This document shows positions 49,333-59,523 of a stretch of DNA of 64,000 nt, one piece after another. A program made the position numbers and the translations under genes. Source of the DNA: Alphaproteobacteria bacterium (lineage in GTDB: Bacteria; Pseudomonadota; Alphaproteobacteria; Micropepsales; Micropepsaceae); contig WGNU01000006.1 of NCBI GenBank assembly GCA_016124385.1, forward strand, positions 248,001 through 312,000, read 5' to 3'. Numbering within the stretch: the first letter of the stretch is position 1; every line of letters begins with the position of its first letter. Under the pieces are notes generated by a model. The model saw only the letters and a list, made by a program, of their open reading frames with translations, was not told where the DNA came from and made no database searches.

Positions 49333-50979
49333 ATGGCCCCCCGCAATCCCCGCACGCATCTCGCGACGCACGAGGTCACGAACCAGCCGCGCCCGCTCGA
49401 GGACGTGAACCTCTACGATGCCGATCCGCTGCTGACGGCGGCCTGCGCGTGGTCGGGCGCCAGCGTTCACGCCGCGCGGCTGTCCGATTTCGGGGCCAAG
49501 GTCGGCGCCGCCGAGACGCAGGCGCTCACCCAGCAGGCGAACCGCGTGACGCCGCTCTTTCAGCCCTATGACCGCTATGGCCAGCGGATCGACGAGGTGG
49601 AGTTCCACCCGGCCTATCACGCGCTGATGGCGCTCGGCCTCGGCGCTGGCGTCTCGGGCGCGGCCTGGAACGTTTCAGAGGCGGGCCACGCGCTCCACGC
49701 GGCGCTCATGTTCCTGATGGGCGAGGCGGATTACGGCGTGTGCTGTCCGATGTCGATGACCTATGCGGTCGTGCCGGCGCTCCGCGTCGAGCCCACTATC
49801 GCCGAAGAATGGGTGCCGCGCGTGACGGCGGAGGCCTATGACGCGCGCTTTCTTCCGCCGACGGAGAAACGCGGCGCCACGATGGGCATGGCGATGACGG
49901 AGAAGCAGGGCGGATCGGATGTCCGCGCCAATACCAGCCAGGCCAGCCGCAATGCCGATGGCTCCTACACGCTCTCGGGCCATAAATGGTTCTGCTCGGC
50001 GCCGATGTCGGACGCGTTCCTGACGCTCGCCTATGCGCCGGACGGACTCACGTGTTTCCTCGTGCCGCGCTGGCGGCCGGACGGTGAGCGCAACGCGATG
50101 GAAATCCAGCGCTTGAAAGACAAGCTGGGCGACAAGTCGAACGCCTCCTCCGAGATCGAATATCGCGGCGCCTGGGCGACGCTCGTCGGCGATGAAGGCC
50201 GCGGCGTGCGCACGATCATCGAGATGGTGCAGCTCACGCGGTTCGACTGCGTGATCGGCGCGACGACGCAGATGCGCCAGGCCGCCGCGCTCGCCGCGTG
50301 GCACGTGCAGGGGCGGACCGCCTTCCAGCGCAAGCTGATCGATCAGCCGCTGATGCGCGCCGCGCTGGCCGACCTGGCGCTCGATGTGGAAGCGGCCGTC
50401 GCGCTGACGTTCCGCCTGGGCCAGGCACTGGACAAATGCGCCCGCGATCCGCACGAGGCCGCGCTCGCGCGCATCGGGCTTCCGATCGCCAAATATCTCG
50501 TTACCAAGCGCGCGCCGACCGTCGTCGCCGAAGCGATGGAGTGTCACGGGGGCGCGGGTTATGTCGAGGAGAGCCCGATCCCGCGCATCTTCCGGCAGAG
50601 CCCCTTGAACGCGATCTGGGAGGGGAGCGGCAACGTCATCGCGCTCGATCTCCTGCGCGCGCTCGGCCGCGAGCCGGAGGCACGCGCCGCGCTTGTCGCG
50701 GAACTGCGCGATGCGGCATCGGGCGATGCGGGCCTTCACTCCGTTGCCGACGAGGGCGAGGCGATCCTCTCCGGCGCGATCCCCGAGGCCCATGCGCGGC
50801 ACGCGGTGGAGCGGCTGGCGCTCGGTCTTGCCGCCGCGACGCTTGGGAAAACCGCGCCGTCGTCAGTAACGGGCGCCTTCCTCGCGCGCCGGATCGCGGG
50901 TTCAAGCCTCACGTTCGGCGCCAGTACCGCGGCGATCGATGAGAAGACGCTGATCGACCGGCTGGCGCTGCGGGCCTGA
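49333..50979 (+). CDS. Acyl-CoA dehydrogenase family protein, AidB-like
   Basis: NQPRPLEDVNLYDADPLLTAAC; MTEKQGGSDVRANTSQA; AMECHGGAGYVEESPIPRIFRQSPLNAIWEGSGNVIALDLLRAL. Confidence 0.95.
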   Translation: MAPRNPRTHLATHEVTNQPRPLEDVNLYDADPLLTAACAWSGASVHAARLSDFGAKVGAAETQALTQQANRVTPLFQPYDRYGQRIDEVEFHPAYHALMALGLGAGVSGAAWNVSEAGHALHAALMFLMGEADYGVCCPMSMTYAVVPALRVEPTIAEEWVPRVTAEAYDARFLPPTEKRGATMGMAMTEKQGGSDVRANTSQASRNADGSYTLSGHKWFCSAPMSDAFLTLAYAPDGLTCFLVPRWRPDGERNAMEIQRLKDKLGDKSNASSEIEYRGAWATLVGDEGRGVRTIIEMVQLTRFDCVIGATTQMRQAAALAAWHVQGRTAFQRKLIDQPLMRAALADLALDVEAAVALTFRLGQALDKCARDPHEAALARIGLPIAKYLVTKRAPTVVAEAMECHGGAGYVEESPIPRIFRQSPLNAIWEGSGNVIALDLLRALGREPEARAALVAELRDAASGDAGLHSVADEGEAILSGAIPEAHARHAVERLALGLAAATLGKTAPSSVTGAFLARRIAGSSLTFGASTAAIDEKTLIDRLALRA

Positions 50980-50987
50980 CGCCTTCC

Positions 50988-51023
50988 AAAAGAGAAAACG
51001 CCCCGCGGGAGACCCACGAGGCG
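50988..51023 (-). terminator. Intrinsic terminator of the small minus-strand ORF at 51073-51243
   Basis: CGCCCCGCGGG-AGA-CCCACGAGGCG hairpin (two mismatches) followed on the minus strand by GTTTTCTCTTTT. Confidence 0.6.
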
Positions 51024-51072
51024 CTTGTCTCGCACTCTCTCACGGCGACCTCGCGGCCGCCGCCCCGGTGCG

Positions 51073-51243
51073 TTAGCCGTTCATCGAACTGGCGGTGAGC
51101 GCCAGAGCCACGAGCACGCTCAGCATGCCGACCGCGGCGATCGCGCGGATCCACACCGGCTCGCCCATGCGCTCGCTGCGCCGGGGCGCTTCCGCCGGAA
51201 AGGGCGTGTACTGACCATCAACGGTACCTTCGCTACGATTCAT
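51073..51243 (-). CDS. Small single-TM hypothetical protein (56 aa)
   Basis: MNRSEGTVDGQYTPFPAEAPRRSERMGEPVWIRAIAAVGMLSVLVALALTASSMNG; SD-like GGGAGAAG upstream; own terminator downstream. Confidence 0.6.
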   Translation of the reverse strand: MNRSEGTVDGQYTPFPAEAPRRSERMGEPVWIRAIAAVGMLSVLVALALTASSMNG

Positions 51244-51626
51244 TTGACTTCTCCCTTTGTTGTAGAGGTCGCGATCGAACCCTGCGGCCCGCGCTTCGGC
51301 GGCCCATGCACGGTCAAGCGCTCCTCGCCTTTCGCCAGTGCCGGCTTCGCCGATCGCCTGGCCTCTCAATGTCTTCCCTGCTGCCGGCGGCGCCGATACC
51401 CAGATCCGCGATCTCGTTCGCGCCTTGTCGTTGGGCAGCTTTGACGCATTCTTCACGCCGCCCCGCGAGTCGGGACGTACGCTCCTTAACACGCGATTCA
51501 AGACGCTCTTGCGTCGAAAAGCCGATGCAGCGCCGCAATTCGTCGCTGCGACGCGACCGGGCGGCGCAACATGATGTGCCTAGCAAATCGACAGCAGATT
51601 CATCTGCACACGATGCGTGCCGACCA

Positions 51627-52019
51627 TCACGCGTCGCGCGGCAAACGCCATGGCGGATCGAGCCGATTTTTTCCGGCGTGGAAGAGGCGGATGTCGTGAC
51701 CGTCGGGATCTTTCAGCCGCGCCTCGCGCCAGAGGTAGTCCATGTCGGTCGGCTTCTGCGCGAAAACGTACCCCTTCGCCTCCAGCGCGGCGCAGGTGGC
51801 GTCCAGATCGTCGCATTCGAAATAGAGATGCGCCTGTTCCGGGCCCATTGGCTTGGCCTCAGGCGTCACCTCGATAGAGAACGTCGCCTCGTTTCCCGGC
51901 ACCATGAAACGTGCATAACGCGGAGGCGCGTCGACGATCTGCACAAAACCTAGGCCGCTATAGAACGCTTTCGCGCGTTCGAAGTCGGTCACGATGATCG
52001 TCACGTGGTTGAGACGCAT
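51627..52019 (-). CDS. VOC family (glyoxalase-fold) protein
   Basis: MRLNHVTIIVTDFERAKAFYSGLGFVQ; REARLKDPDGHDIRLFH. Confidence 0.92.
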   Translation of the reverse strand: MRLNHVTIIVTDFERAKAFYSGLGFVQIVDAPPRYARFMVPGNEATFSIEVTPEAKPMGPEQAHLYFECDDLDATCAALEAKGYVFAQKPTDMDYLWREARLKDPDGHDIRLFHAGKNRLDPPWRLPRDA

Positions 52020-52046
52020 GGCCGTTTTTTTCGCTCCTCGGACGCG

Positions 52047-55000
52047 TCAGGGCGTTGAGTCGGCAGCCCGGCGCGCGACGGGAGCATCCGCGTTTCGCAT
52101 CACGACGTAGATAGCGGGGATCACAAGAACCGTCAGTAATGTGGAGGAGGCGAGGCCGAAGAGCAGCGAAATCGCCAATCCCTGGAAGATCGGATCGAGG
52201 AGGATGGTCGCCGCGCCGATCATCGCGGCGAGGGCGGTCAAGAGGATCGGCTTGAAGCGGATCGCGCCGGCCTCCAGCAGCACGTCGCGGAGCGTTGGCG
52301 CGTCGTGCGTGCCGTGCCGGACGAAATCGACGAGCAGGATCGAGTTGCGCACGATGATGCCCGCGAGCGCGATGAAGCCGATCATCGAGGTCGCGGTGAA
52401 GGCCGCGCCCAAAAGCCAGTGGCCGAGCATGATGCCGATGAGCGTCAAGGGGATCGGCGTCAGGATCACGAGCGGCAAGACGAACGAGCCGAACTGGAAG
52501 ACGACGAGCACGTAGATGCCAAGGATCGCCACCGCGAAGGCCGCGCCCATGTCGCGGAAGGTGACGTAGGTGATCTCCCATTCGCCGTCCCAGAGAAAGA
52601 CCGGGCGGTCAGGCTCGTCCGGCTGGCCGGCGAAGCGGATCTCGGGCTTTCCGAGCGCGCCCCACTCATGCGCCTCGATGCGCGCGCCCACTTCCAGCAT
52701 GCCGTAGATCGGGGCTTCAAAGTCGCCCGCGAGTTCGGCCAGCACCATCTCGGCGTCATGGCCGTTGTGGCGGAAGATGGGAAGGCTTCCTTCCTCCTCC
52801 TTGACGCTGACGACATCGCCGAGCTCGACCACGCCGCGCCCGCCCGGCAGCGCGTTGGCGGGAACGGGCGTCGCGGCCAGGCGCTCGGTCCAGGCGCGAT
52901 CGTCCTTGGGCAGACGAACGGCGATCTCGATCGGGTTGCGCCCCTCGCCGCGATGGGAATAGCCGACGGTCGTTCCGTTCAAGAGCATCTGCAGGCTGTC
53001 ATAGACGTCGCGCTGCTCGACGTTGAAGAACTCAAGCTGGTCCTGATCGATGACGATACGCAGGCGCGGGCGCGGGCGGCCCATGGAATCATCGACATCG
53101 ACGATGAAGGGCACGCTCTCGAAGATCGCGCGCAATTCGCGGGCGGCCGCGCGGCGCGTCTCGGCATCGGGGCCGTAGACCTCGGCCAGGAGCGTCGCCA
53201 GCACCGGCGGGCCGGGCGGGACCTCCACGACACGGACGACCGTGCCCTCCGGCATTTCCAGGCCCGAAAGCGCCTCGCGCGCCGCGAGTGCGATCGCGTG
53301 GCTCTCGCGGGCACGCTCTTCCTTGCCGACGAGATTGACCTGGAGGTCGCCCTGTTCCGGCGATTGGCGAAGATAGTAATGCCGCACGAGGCCGTTGAAA
53401 TTGAACGGCGCAGCCGTGCCGGCATAGGCCTGGATGGAGGTCACTTCCGGCACTTGCTCCAGGCGCTTGGCGGCCGCGAGCAGTACGCGCTCGGTATCCT
53501 CCAGGACCGCGCCGCGCGGCAGATCGACGACGATTTGAAACTCCGACTTGTTGTCGAAGGGGAGAAGCTTCACCGTCACGGCCTGAAGCCAGAAGAGGGC
53601 GAGGGAGAGGAGCGTCGCGAGACCGACAAGGAGCAGAAAGCCGAGCGCGCGGTCGCGCGATTTGAGGATCGGCGCCGCGATCAGCCGATAGGCCGCGCCC
53701 AGCCGGCCGCCGTCATGACCGCCATGGCCGCCACGTGTTCCAGTTGCGGGCGCCAAACGCATCATCAGCCAGGGCGCGATGGCGACCGCGACAAAGAAGG
53801 AAAAGAGCATCGCGGCCGAGGCATTGGCCGGGATGGGCGCCATATAGGGGCCCATGAGCCCTGAGACGAACAGCATCGGCAGAAGCGCGGCGACGACGGT
53901 CAACGTCGCGATGATCGTCGGGTTGCCGACCTCTGCGACCGCCTCGATCGCGGCGCGCAGGCGCGTGCGGCCATCGTTCATCGCCCAGTGGCGCGCGATG
54001 TTCTCGATCACGACGATCGCGTCGTCGACAAGGATCCCTATCGAGAAAATGAGCGCGAAGAGGCTGACGCGGTTGATCGTGTAGCCCATGAGGTTGGCGG
54101 CAAAGAGCGTCAGGAGGATCGTCGTCGGGATGACGACGGCCGTCACTACCGCCTCGCGCCAGCCGATCATCACGGCGATGAGGATGACGATCGAGATGGT
54201 CGCGAGGCTGAGATGAAAGAGCAGCTCGTTCGCCTTCTCGTTCGCCGTCTCGCCGTAGTCGCGCGTGACCGTCGCGGTCACGCCCTCGGGGATGAGCGTT
54301 CCCTTGAGGCTCTCGAGGGCGCGGTTGAGCGCCTCGCCGACGACGACGGCGTTCGCGCCCGCGCGCTTGGCGACCGCAAGGCTGACAGCGGGGGTGCGCG
54401 TCCAGCCGTCGGGCCCGCCGGGCGCCAGCGTCCAGACGCGGCTCTCGGCCGGGCGCTGACCGACGATCACGGAAGCCACGTCCTCGACATAGACGGGGCG
54501 GTTGTCGCGCGTCGTGAGGAGCAGGAGGCCGATATCGGGCACGCCGTGCATCGTCTCGCCGGCAACGACATCGCGCACGCCGCCGCCCACGCGCACGGTC
54601 CCCAGATCGAACGAGCGGTTGGCGTCGGCGATCTTGGTGACGAGCTGCTGCAGCGTCACGCCGTAGAGCGCGAGGCGCTCAGGATCCGGCTCGATGCGGA
54701 TCTCATCGGCCGGCCCGCCCACGATATAAGTGAGGCCGACATCGGGGGTCTTCGTCAGCTCCGTCCACAGATCATCGGCGAGGCGATAGAGCGCATCGGG
54801 CGGCCAGCGCTCCGCGATCGCGGGATCGGCGCTCAGCGTGACGACAAAGATCGCGACATCGTTGATGCCGCGCCCGACGATCAGCGGCTCGGGCACGCCC
54901 ACGGGAATGCGCTCGTAGTTTGCGCGGATTTTCTCGTGGACGCGCAGGATCGCGTTGTCGGGATCGGTGCCGACGATGAAGCGCGCGGTGACGATCACCT

Positions 55001-55277
55001 GATCGTCCAGCGTTTGGCTGTAGATGTGCTCGACGCCGTCGATCGCGCCGATGATGGCCTCGAGCGGCTTGGTGACGAGCTCGGCGGCATCGGGCGCGCG
55101 CAGGCCATCGGCGCGGACATGGACATCAACGAGCGGCACCGAGATCTGGGGCTCCTCCTCGCGCGGAATGACGAGGAGCGCGATCAGCCCGAGCGCCAGC
55201 GCCGCCATCAGCGCGAGCGGCGTCAGCTTCGATGCAATGAAGGCCTCGGCCAGCCGGCCCGACAATCCCAAAGTCAC
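52047..55277 (-). CDS. RND efflux transporter permease subunit (AcrB-type)
   Basis: About 1076 aa; ALALGLIALLVIPREEEPQISVPLVDVHVRADG; RVSLFALIFSIGILVDDAIVVIENI; GFIALAGIIVRNSILLVDF. Confidence 0.96.
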   Translation of the reverse strand: MTLGLSGRLAEAFIASKLTPLALMAALALGLIALLVIPREEEPQISVPLVDVHVRADGLRAPDAAELVTKPLEAIIGAIDGVEHIYSQTLDDQVIVTARFIVGTDPDNAILRVHEKIRANYERIPVGVPEPLIVGRGINDVAIFVVTLSADPAIAERWPPDALYRLADDLWTELTKTPDVGLTYIVGGPADEIRIEPDPERLALYGVTLQQLVTKIADANRSFDLGTVRVGGGVRDVVAGETMHGVPDIGLLLLTTRDNRPVYVEDVASVIVGQRPAESRVWTLAPGGPDGWTRTPAVSLAVAKRAGANAVVVGEALNRALESLKGTLIPEGVTATVTRDYGETANEKANELLFHLSLATISIVILIAVMIGWREAVVTAVVIPTTILLTLFAANLMGYTINRVSLFALIFSIGILVDDAIVVIENIARHWAMNDGRTRLRAAIEAVAEVGNPTIIATLTVVAALLPMLFVSGLMGPYMAPIPANASAAMLFSFFVAVAIAPWLMMRLAPATGTRGGHGGHDGGRLGAAYRLIAAPILKSRDRALGFLLLVGLATLLSLALFWLQAVTVKLLPFDNKSEFQIVVDLPRGAVLEDTERVLLAAAKRLEQVPEVTSIQAYAGTAAPFNFNGLVRHYYLRQSPEQGDLQVNLVGKEERARESHAIALAAREALSGLEMPEGTVVRVVEVPPGPPVLATLLAEVYGPDAETRRAAARELRAIFESVPFIVDVDDSMGRPRPRLRIVIDQDQLEFFNVEQRDVYDSLQMLLNGTTVGYSHRGEGRNPIEIAVRLPKDDRAWTERLAATPVPANALPGGRGVVELGDVVSVKEEEGSLPIFRHNGHDAEMVLAELAGDFEAPIYGMLEVGARIEAHEWGALGKPEIRFAGQPDEPDRPVFLWDGEWEITYVTFRDMGAAFAVAILGIYVLVVFQFGSFVLPLVILTPIPLTLIGIMLGHWLLGAAFTATSMIGFIALAGIIVRNSILLVDFVRHGTHDAPTLRDVLLEAGAIRFKPILLTALAAMIGAATILLDPIFQGLAISLLFGLASSTLLTVLVIPAIYVVMRNADAPVARRAADSTP

Positions 55278-56230
55278 GGGCGCACCAGCACGTCGCCGGC
55301 GCGCACGCCCGAGAGGAGCTCAAGCTCGGAGGCATCGCCCGCGGGCGCGACGATGCCGCGCTGCACGGGCACCTCCAGCGTCTCGCCGCCCGGGCGCTCG
55401 AGCGTCACGTAATCTGTGCCGAAGCGGGTCGCGACGAACGCCAGCGGCACGATGAAGGCGGTGCGCGGGCTCGACTCGACGAGCACCCGCACGCGCTCGC
55501 CGACGAAATAATCGCCGAGCCCCTCGACATCCGCGTCCGCGACGACGCGGCCCTCCTCAATCTCGGGATAGACGAGGCGGATGGTGCCGGCGGTCTCGGC
55601 CGCGCCCTCGCGGCTGAGGCGGATCGTGTCGCCCGCCTTCAGATAGCGCGCGTGGCGCTCCGGCAGGCGCAGGCGCAGGAGGTAATCCTCCGAGGCGAGG
55701 ACAGCGATCGGATCGCCCGGCAGGACGACGCTGCCGGCCGTGACGGGCACGCGCAGCACGCGGCCGGCGGCGGGCGCGAGCACGCGGCCCTCGGTCAGGC
55801 GCTGGCGCTGCGCATCGAGCTGGCTTTCGGCGACATCGGCGGCGGCGCGCGCGCCATCGAGCTGGGCGCGGGGGAGGACTCCGCGCGCGGCGAGATCCTC
55901 AGCGCGCCGCAGATCCGCGCGGGCTTTGGCGGCCTGTGCCTCCAGCGCCTGCAATTGCGCGCTCAGCTTCTCATCGGCGACGATCGCGAGCACCTGATCG
56001 GCCGCGACGATATCGCCCTCGCGCACCGTCAGCGATCCGACCGTGCCGCCAATCCGCGCGCGGGCGGGAACGGTCTTCACGCTCTCCACTGTCGCGAAGA
56101 CGGCTTTTTGATCCGCGATCTCGCGCGGCGCGACGGTGAAGGTCTCCGCCGCCTCGGCCGCGTGCGCCGCACCCACGAGGAGAATGGCCAGGGCGAGGCG
56201 TTTCAGGGCCGGATTGTCGATCGGCATCAT
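55274..56230 (-). CDS. RND efflux periplasmic adaptor subunit
   Basis: ARIGGTVGSLTVREGDIVAADQVLAIVADEKLSAQLQALEAQAAKARADLRRAEDLAARGVLPRAQLD; start 56230 (ATGATG). Confidence 0.93.
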   Translation of the reverse strand: MMPIDNPALKRLALAILLVGAAHAAEAAETFTVAPREIADQKAVFATVESVKTVPARARIGGTVGSLTVREGDIVAADQVLAIVADEKLSAQLQALEAQAAKARADLRRAEDLAARGVLPRAQLDGARAAADVAESQLDAQRQRLTEGRVLAPAAGRVLRVPVTAGSVVLPGDPIAVLASEDYLLRLRLPERHARYLKAGDTIRLSREGAAETAGTIRLVYPEIEEGRVVADADVEGLGDYFVGERVRVLVESSPRTAFIVPLAFVATRFGTDYVTLERPGGETLEVPVQRGIVAPAGDASELELLSGVRAGDVLVRP

Positions 56231-56489
56231 CTGCACTCCCCGGCGGATTGGATCGGATCCGGTATCCGCGCTCTGCTTGTCGTCTCGTCCCATCGCGGCC
56301 GGCTCCGGAAGGCGGCCCGCTTCCGCCAATAATACACTCTCACGAGTGCGAAATAGACATAGATCAACCGGGCCTCACCGCAAAAGCAGGGGCCGCGCAC
56401 CTTGTCTTCCTGGGCGCCGCTGTCGCACCATGCCGGCAATCGACGCGAAGTGCCCAAAGCGGCCTTCGGCATCTAAGGGAGGCGCGGGC

Positions 56490-57719
56490 ATGACCTATGA
56501 TCTCATCATCATCGGCGGCGGCATCGGCGGGTCGGCCCTGGCGGCGGCCATGGCGCGAGCGGGGCGATCGGTGCTGCTGCTCGAGAAATCCACCGTCTTC
56601 GAAGACCGGGTGCGGGGTGAGTGGATCTCACCCTGGGGGGTCGCGGAGACCCAGCGGGTCGGCCTCTATGACGTGCTGCGCGCGGCGGGCGGACATCATC
56701 TCGACCAGCACATCTCCTATGACGAGAACCGTGAGGCGGCGGTCTCGGAAGAGGGTGCGCTGCCGCTCGACGGATTCGTGCCGGGGGTTCCCGGGCCGCT
56801 CTGTCTCGGCCATCCGCATCATTGCCAGACACTCCTCGAGGAGGCGGGGCGCGCGGGCGCGCGAGCCCTTCGGCCGGTCACGGTCGAGAGCGTGAGCCTG
56901 GGCGCGCGGCCGTCGGTCGTTTTCACGCATGAGGGCGGGCGCGAGACCGCCGAGGCGCCGCTCATCGTCGGCGCGGAGGGGCGGCAATCATCCTTGCGCG
57001 AGGCGGCGGGCATCGCGCTTCATCAGAACAAGCCGCATCACTGGTTCGCGGGGCTTCTGGTCGACGACGTCAAAGGCGTGCGTGACACACGCCAGACGAT
57101 CGGCACGGAAGGCGATTTCGGCTTCCTCACCTTCCCGCAAGGCGGCGAGCGCGTGCGCGTCTATGGCGGCTATGCGCTCAGCGAGAAGGGGCGGTTCCAC
57201 GGCGAAGACGGACCGCGCCGGTTCCTGCAGGCGTTCCGCATGCGCTGCGCGCCCGAAAACGAGGCGATCGCTGAAGGGACGCCCGCCGGGCCGCTCTATT
57301 CCTATTTCAACAATGACAGCTGGACCGATGAACCCTTCGCGCCCGGTCTCGTGCTGATCGGCGATGCCGCCGGCTGGAACGATCCGATCATCGGGCTCGG
57401 GCTCTCGATCACCTATCGCGACGTGCGGATCGTCTCAGAGATCCTGAAGGAAACACCGCCCGGCGCGACGCCCGATTTCCGTCCGTATGCGGAGGAACGT
57501 GCGGAGCGCATGCGCCGGCTGCGCTTCGCGGGGCAGATGGTCGCAGCGCTCGACATGGAGTTCGGCGAGGACGCCAAAGCACGCCGCAAGCGGTTCTACG
57601 AGCGCAGCAAGGAGGACCCAACGCTCGGCATCCATCTTGCTGCCGTGATGTCAGGCCCCGAAGCCGTGCCGGCGGAATTCTTCACGGAGGCGCACCGCGA
57701 GCGGGTGCTGAACGGGTGA
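56490..57719 (+). CDS. FAD-dependent monooxygenase/oxidoreductase
   Basis: MTYDLIIIGGGIGGSALAAAMARAGRSVLLLEKS; LVLIGDAAGWNDPIIGLGLSIT. Confidence 0.92.
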   Translation: MTYDLIIIGGGIGGSALAAAMARAGRSVLLLEKSTVFEDRVRGEWISPWGVAETQRVGLYDVLRAAGGHHLDQHISYDENREAAVSEEGALPLDGFVPGVPGPLCLGHPHHCQTLLEEAGRAGARALRPVTVESVSLGARPSVVFTHEGGRETAEAPLIVGAEGRQSSLREAAGIALHQNKPHHWFAGLLVDDVKGVRDTRQTIGTEGDFGFLTFPQGGERVRVYGGYALSEKGRFHGEDGPRRFLQAFRMRCAPENEAIAEGTPAGPLYSYFNNDSWTDEPFAPGLVLIGDAAGWNDPIIGLGLSITYRDVRIVSEILKETPPGATPDFRPYAEERAERMRRLRFAGQMVAALDMEFGEDAKARRKRFYERSKEDPTLGIHLAAVMSGPEAVPAEFFTEAHRERVLNG

Positions 57720-57738
57720 TCCGCGCGCGCCGCGCCCG

Positions 57739-58476
57739 TCAATTCGTACCGTAGAGGCAAGAATAGGATTGCGGACTGCGCGCACAGATTTCAGCGCGCG
57801 TCGGGCGCTGCGAACTCTGGGGAACGGTCGGCAGGCGCATGGCGGGCGGGGCCTGAAGCTCCTCCGGCGGCAGGAGCGTTCCGACCTTTTGATAGCGATA
57901 GGACGTCCCCTTCGGCCCGACATAGTGGCCGAGCGCCTGGACGAGCACGCCGTTCTGCTGAACGGTCGGCGGCTTGGTCCGGTCGAGCGTATAGGGGATG
58001 CCGCCTTCCTCGATCCGGTCGGGGAATTGCCAGCGCCGGCCCTTTGGATCGGTAAAGACGCTTTGGCCCCCCTTGCTCGGGTTCCAATGGGGTTTCGTGC
58101 CGGATTGCGTTTGCGGGTTCTGTGCCTCCACGTGTTCCTCAATGGCATAGACCTGCCGCACGCCGTCACACACGCCGAGCCCTGAGAGGAGCTTACGCCA
58201 GCGGGCCGGCACGTCGCCCGCGTGGGCGGCATTGAATTCCTGAACCTCGCGGACCTTCTCTTTCGCTTCCTCGACCGAGAGCGCGTGCAATTCGCACTGG
58301 CTGCCCGCCGTGTGGCAGCCGGCCGCCGCCCAGGCCTCAAGGGTCGCGCGATCCTGCGCACTCAGCCGGAAGCAGCCGGAGAGATCGGCCGCCTGCGCGG
58401 GCAGGGCTGCGGCGAGAAGCACGGCGCCGAGAAGGACCGGGCGGCCGCGGCGCGGCATCCAACGAGAACGAAGCAT
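57739..58476 (-). CDS. Hypothetical secreted protein
   Basis: Signal peptide VLLGAVLLAAALPAQAADL; Cys-containing mature domain, no family recognised. Confidence 0.65.
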   Translation of the reverse strand: MLRSRWMPRRGRPVLLGAVLLAAALPAQAADLSGCFRLSAQDRATLEAWAAAGCHTAGSQCELHALSVEEAKEKVREVQEFNAAHAGDVPARWRKLLSGLGVCDGVRQVYAIEEHVEAQNPQTQSGTKPHWNPSKGGQSVFTDPKGRRWQFPDRIEEGGIPYTLDRTKPPTVQQNGVLVQALGHYVGPKGTSYRYQKVGTLLPPEELQAPPAMRLPTVPQSSQRPTRAEICARSPQSYSCLYGTN

Positions 58477-58666
58477 CGGCTATTCCCCCGTTAGCGGTGC
58501 GGGACGCCCCGCGCCATTCCGCCTTCAGGAAATCCTCAATGAGGGCGAGGAAAAGGCAAGAGGGAGGAAATCCTGCGGCCGATGGGCGTGGCCGTTTCTT
58601 TATTCGGGGGTGGAGTTGGGCGGCCCTTCCGCGCGACACTGCGGCAAACACGCACGAGGAGCCGCC

Positions 58667-59428
58667 ATGACGACCGATCCCTATGCCGCCGCCAGCCTGT
58701 TCGACCTTTCGGGCAAGATCGCCCTCATCACCGGGGGCTCGCGGGGGCTCGGCCTTCAGATGGCGCGGGCCTTCGCGCGCGCGGGCGCCGACATCATCAT
58801 CGCCAGCCGCAAGCTCGAGGCCTGCGAGACAGCGGCCGAGGAGGTGCGCGCGATGGGGCGGCGCGCGCTCGCGATCGGCGTCAACGCCAGCCGCTGGAGT
58901 GCCATGGACGAGCTGCTGGAGGCCGCCTGGAGCGCCTTCGGGCGGCTCGATATCGTCGTCAACAATGCCGGCATGTCGCCCGCCATTCCCAGCCACGAGG
59001 TGAGCGAGGAATGGTTCGACAAGATCGTCTCGCTCAATTTCAAAGGGCCGTTCCGGCTCGCTTCGCAGGCGGCCAAGCGCATGAGCGACGGCGCGGGCGG
59101 CGTCATCATCAACGTCTCCTCGAGCGGCGCGCTGGTGCCGCTGCCGCGCGTCGTTCCATATTCGGGCGCCAAGGCCGCGCTCAACGCGATGACGGTCTCG
59201 CTCGCGCGCGAATACGGCCCCAAGGTGCGCGTCAACACGATGTCGGCGGGGCCGTTCCTCACGGACATCGCGAAGGCCTGGAGCGAGGAGGCGCGCGAGA
59301 CCGCCGACAATTCGCTGCGCCGGCCGGGGCGGCCGGAGGAGATCGTCACGACCGCGCTCTATCTCGCGAGCCCGGCCTCTAGCTTCACGACGGGCGCGAT
59401 CGTGCGCTGCGACGGCGGGATGGGGTAG
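58667..59428 (+). CDS. SDR family oxidoreductase
   Basis: IALITGGSRGLGLQMARAFARAGADIIIASRK; NNAGMSPA; YSGAKAALNAMT. Confidence 0.94.
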   Translation: MTTDPYAAASLFDLSGKIALITGGSRGLGLQMARAFARAGADIIIASRKLEACETAAEEVRAMGRRALAIGVNASRWSAMDELLEAAWSAFGRLDIVVNNAGMSPAIPSHEVSEEWFDKIVSLNFKGPFRLASQAAKRMSDGAGGVIINVSSSGALVPLPRVVPYSGAKAALNAMTVSLAREYGPKVRVNTMSAGPFLTDIAKAWSEEARETADNSLRRPGRPEEIVTTALYLASPASSFTTGAIVRCDGGMG

Positions 59429-59523
59429 GGCAACGCAAAGGGCCTTCACGCGCCGGGGCTTGCGAGCCCGCGCATTCCCCCTAGGCTGGGTCGGACAGTT
59501 TTTCTAATTGGGAATGATCGACC

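Noticed and set aside
52305-53864. 519-aa plus-strand ORF (and 53988-55412) antisense to the RND permease
   Set aside because: Shadow ORFs opposite an unambiguous AcrB-family gene.
56355-56368. TAGACATAGATCAA as a possible FNR-like site in the RND/monooxygenase divergent region
   Set aside because: Left half-site matches only 3 of 5 positions; too weak to report as a site.
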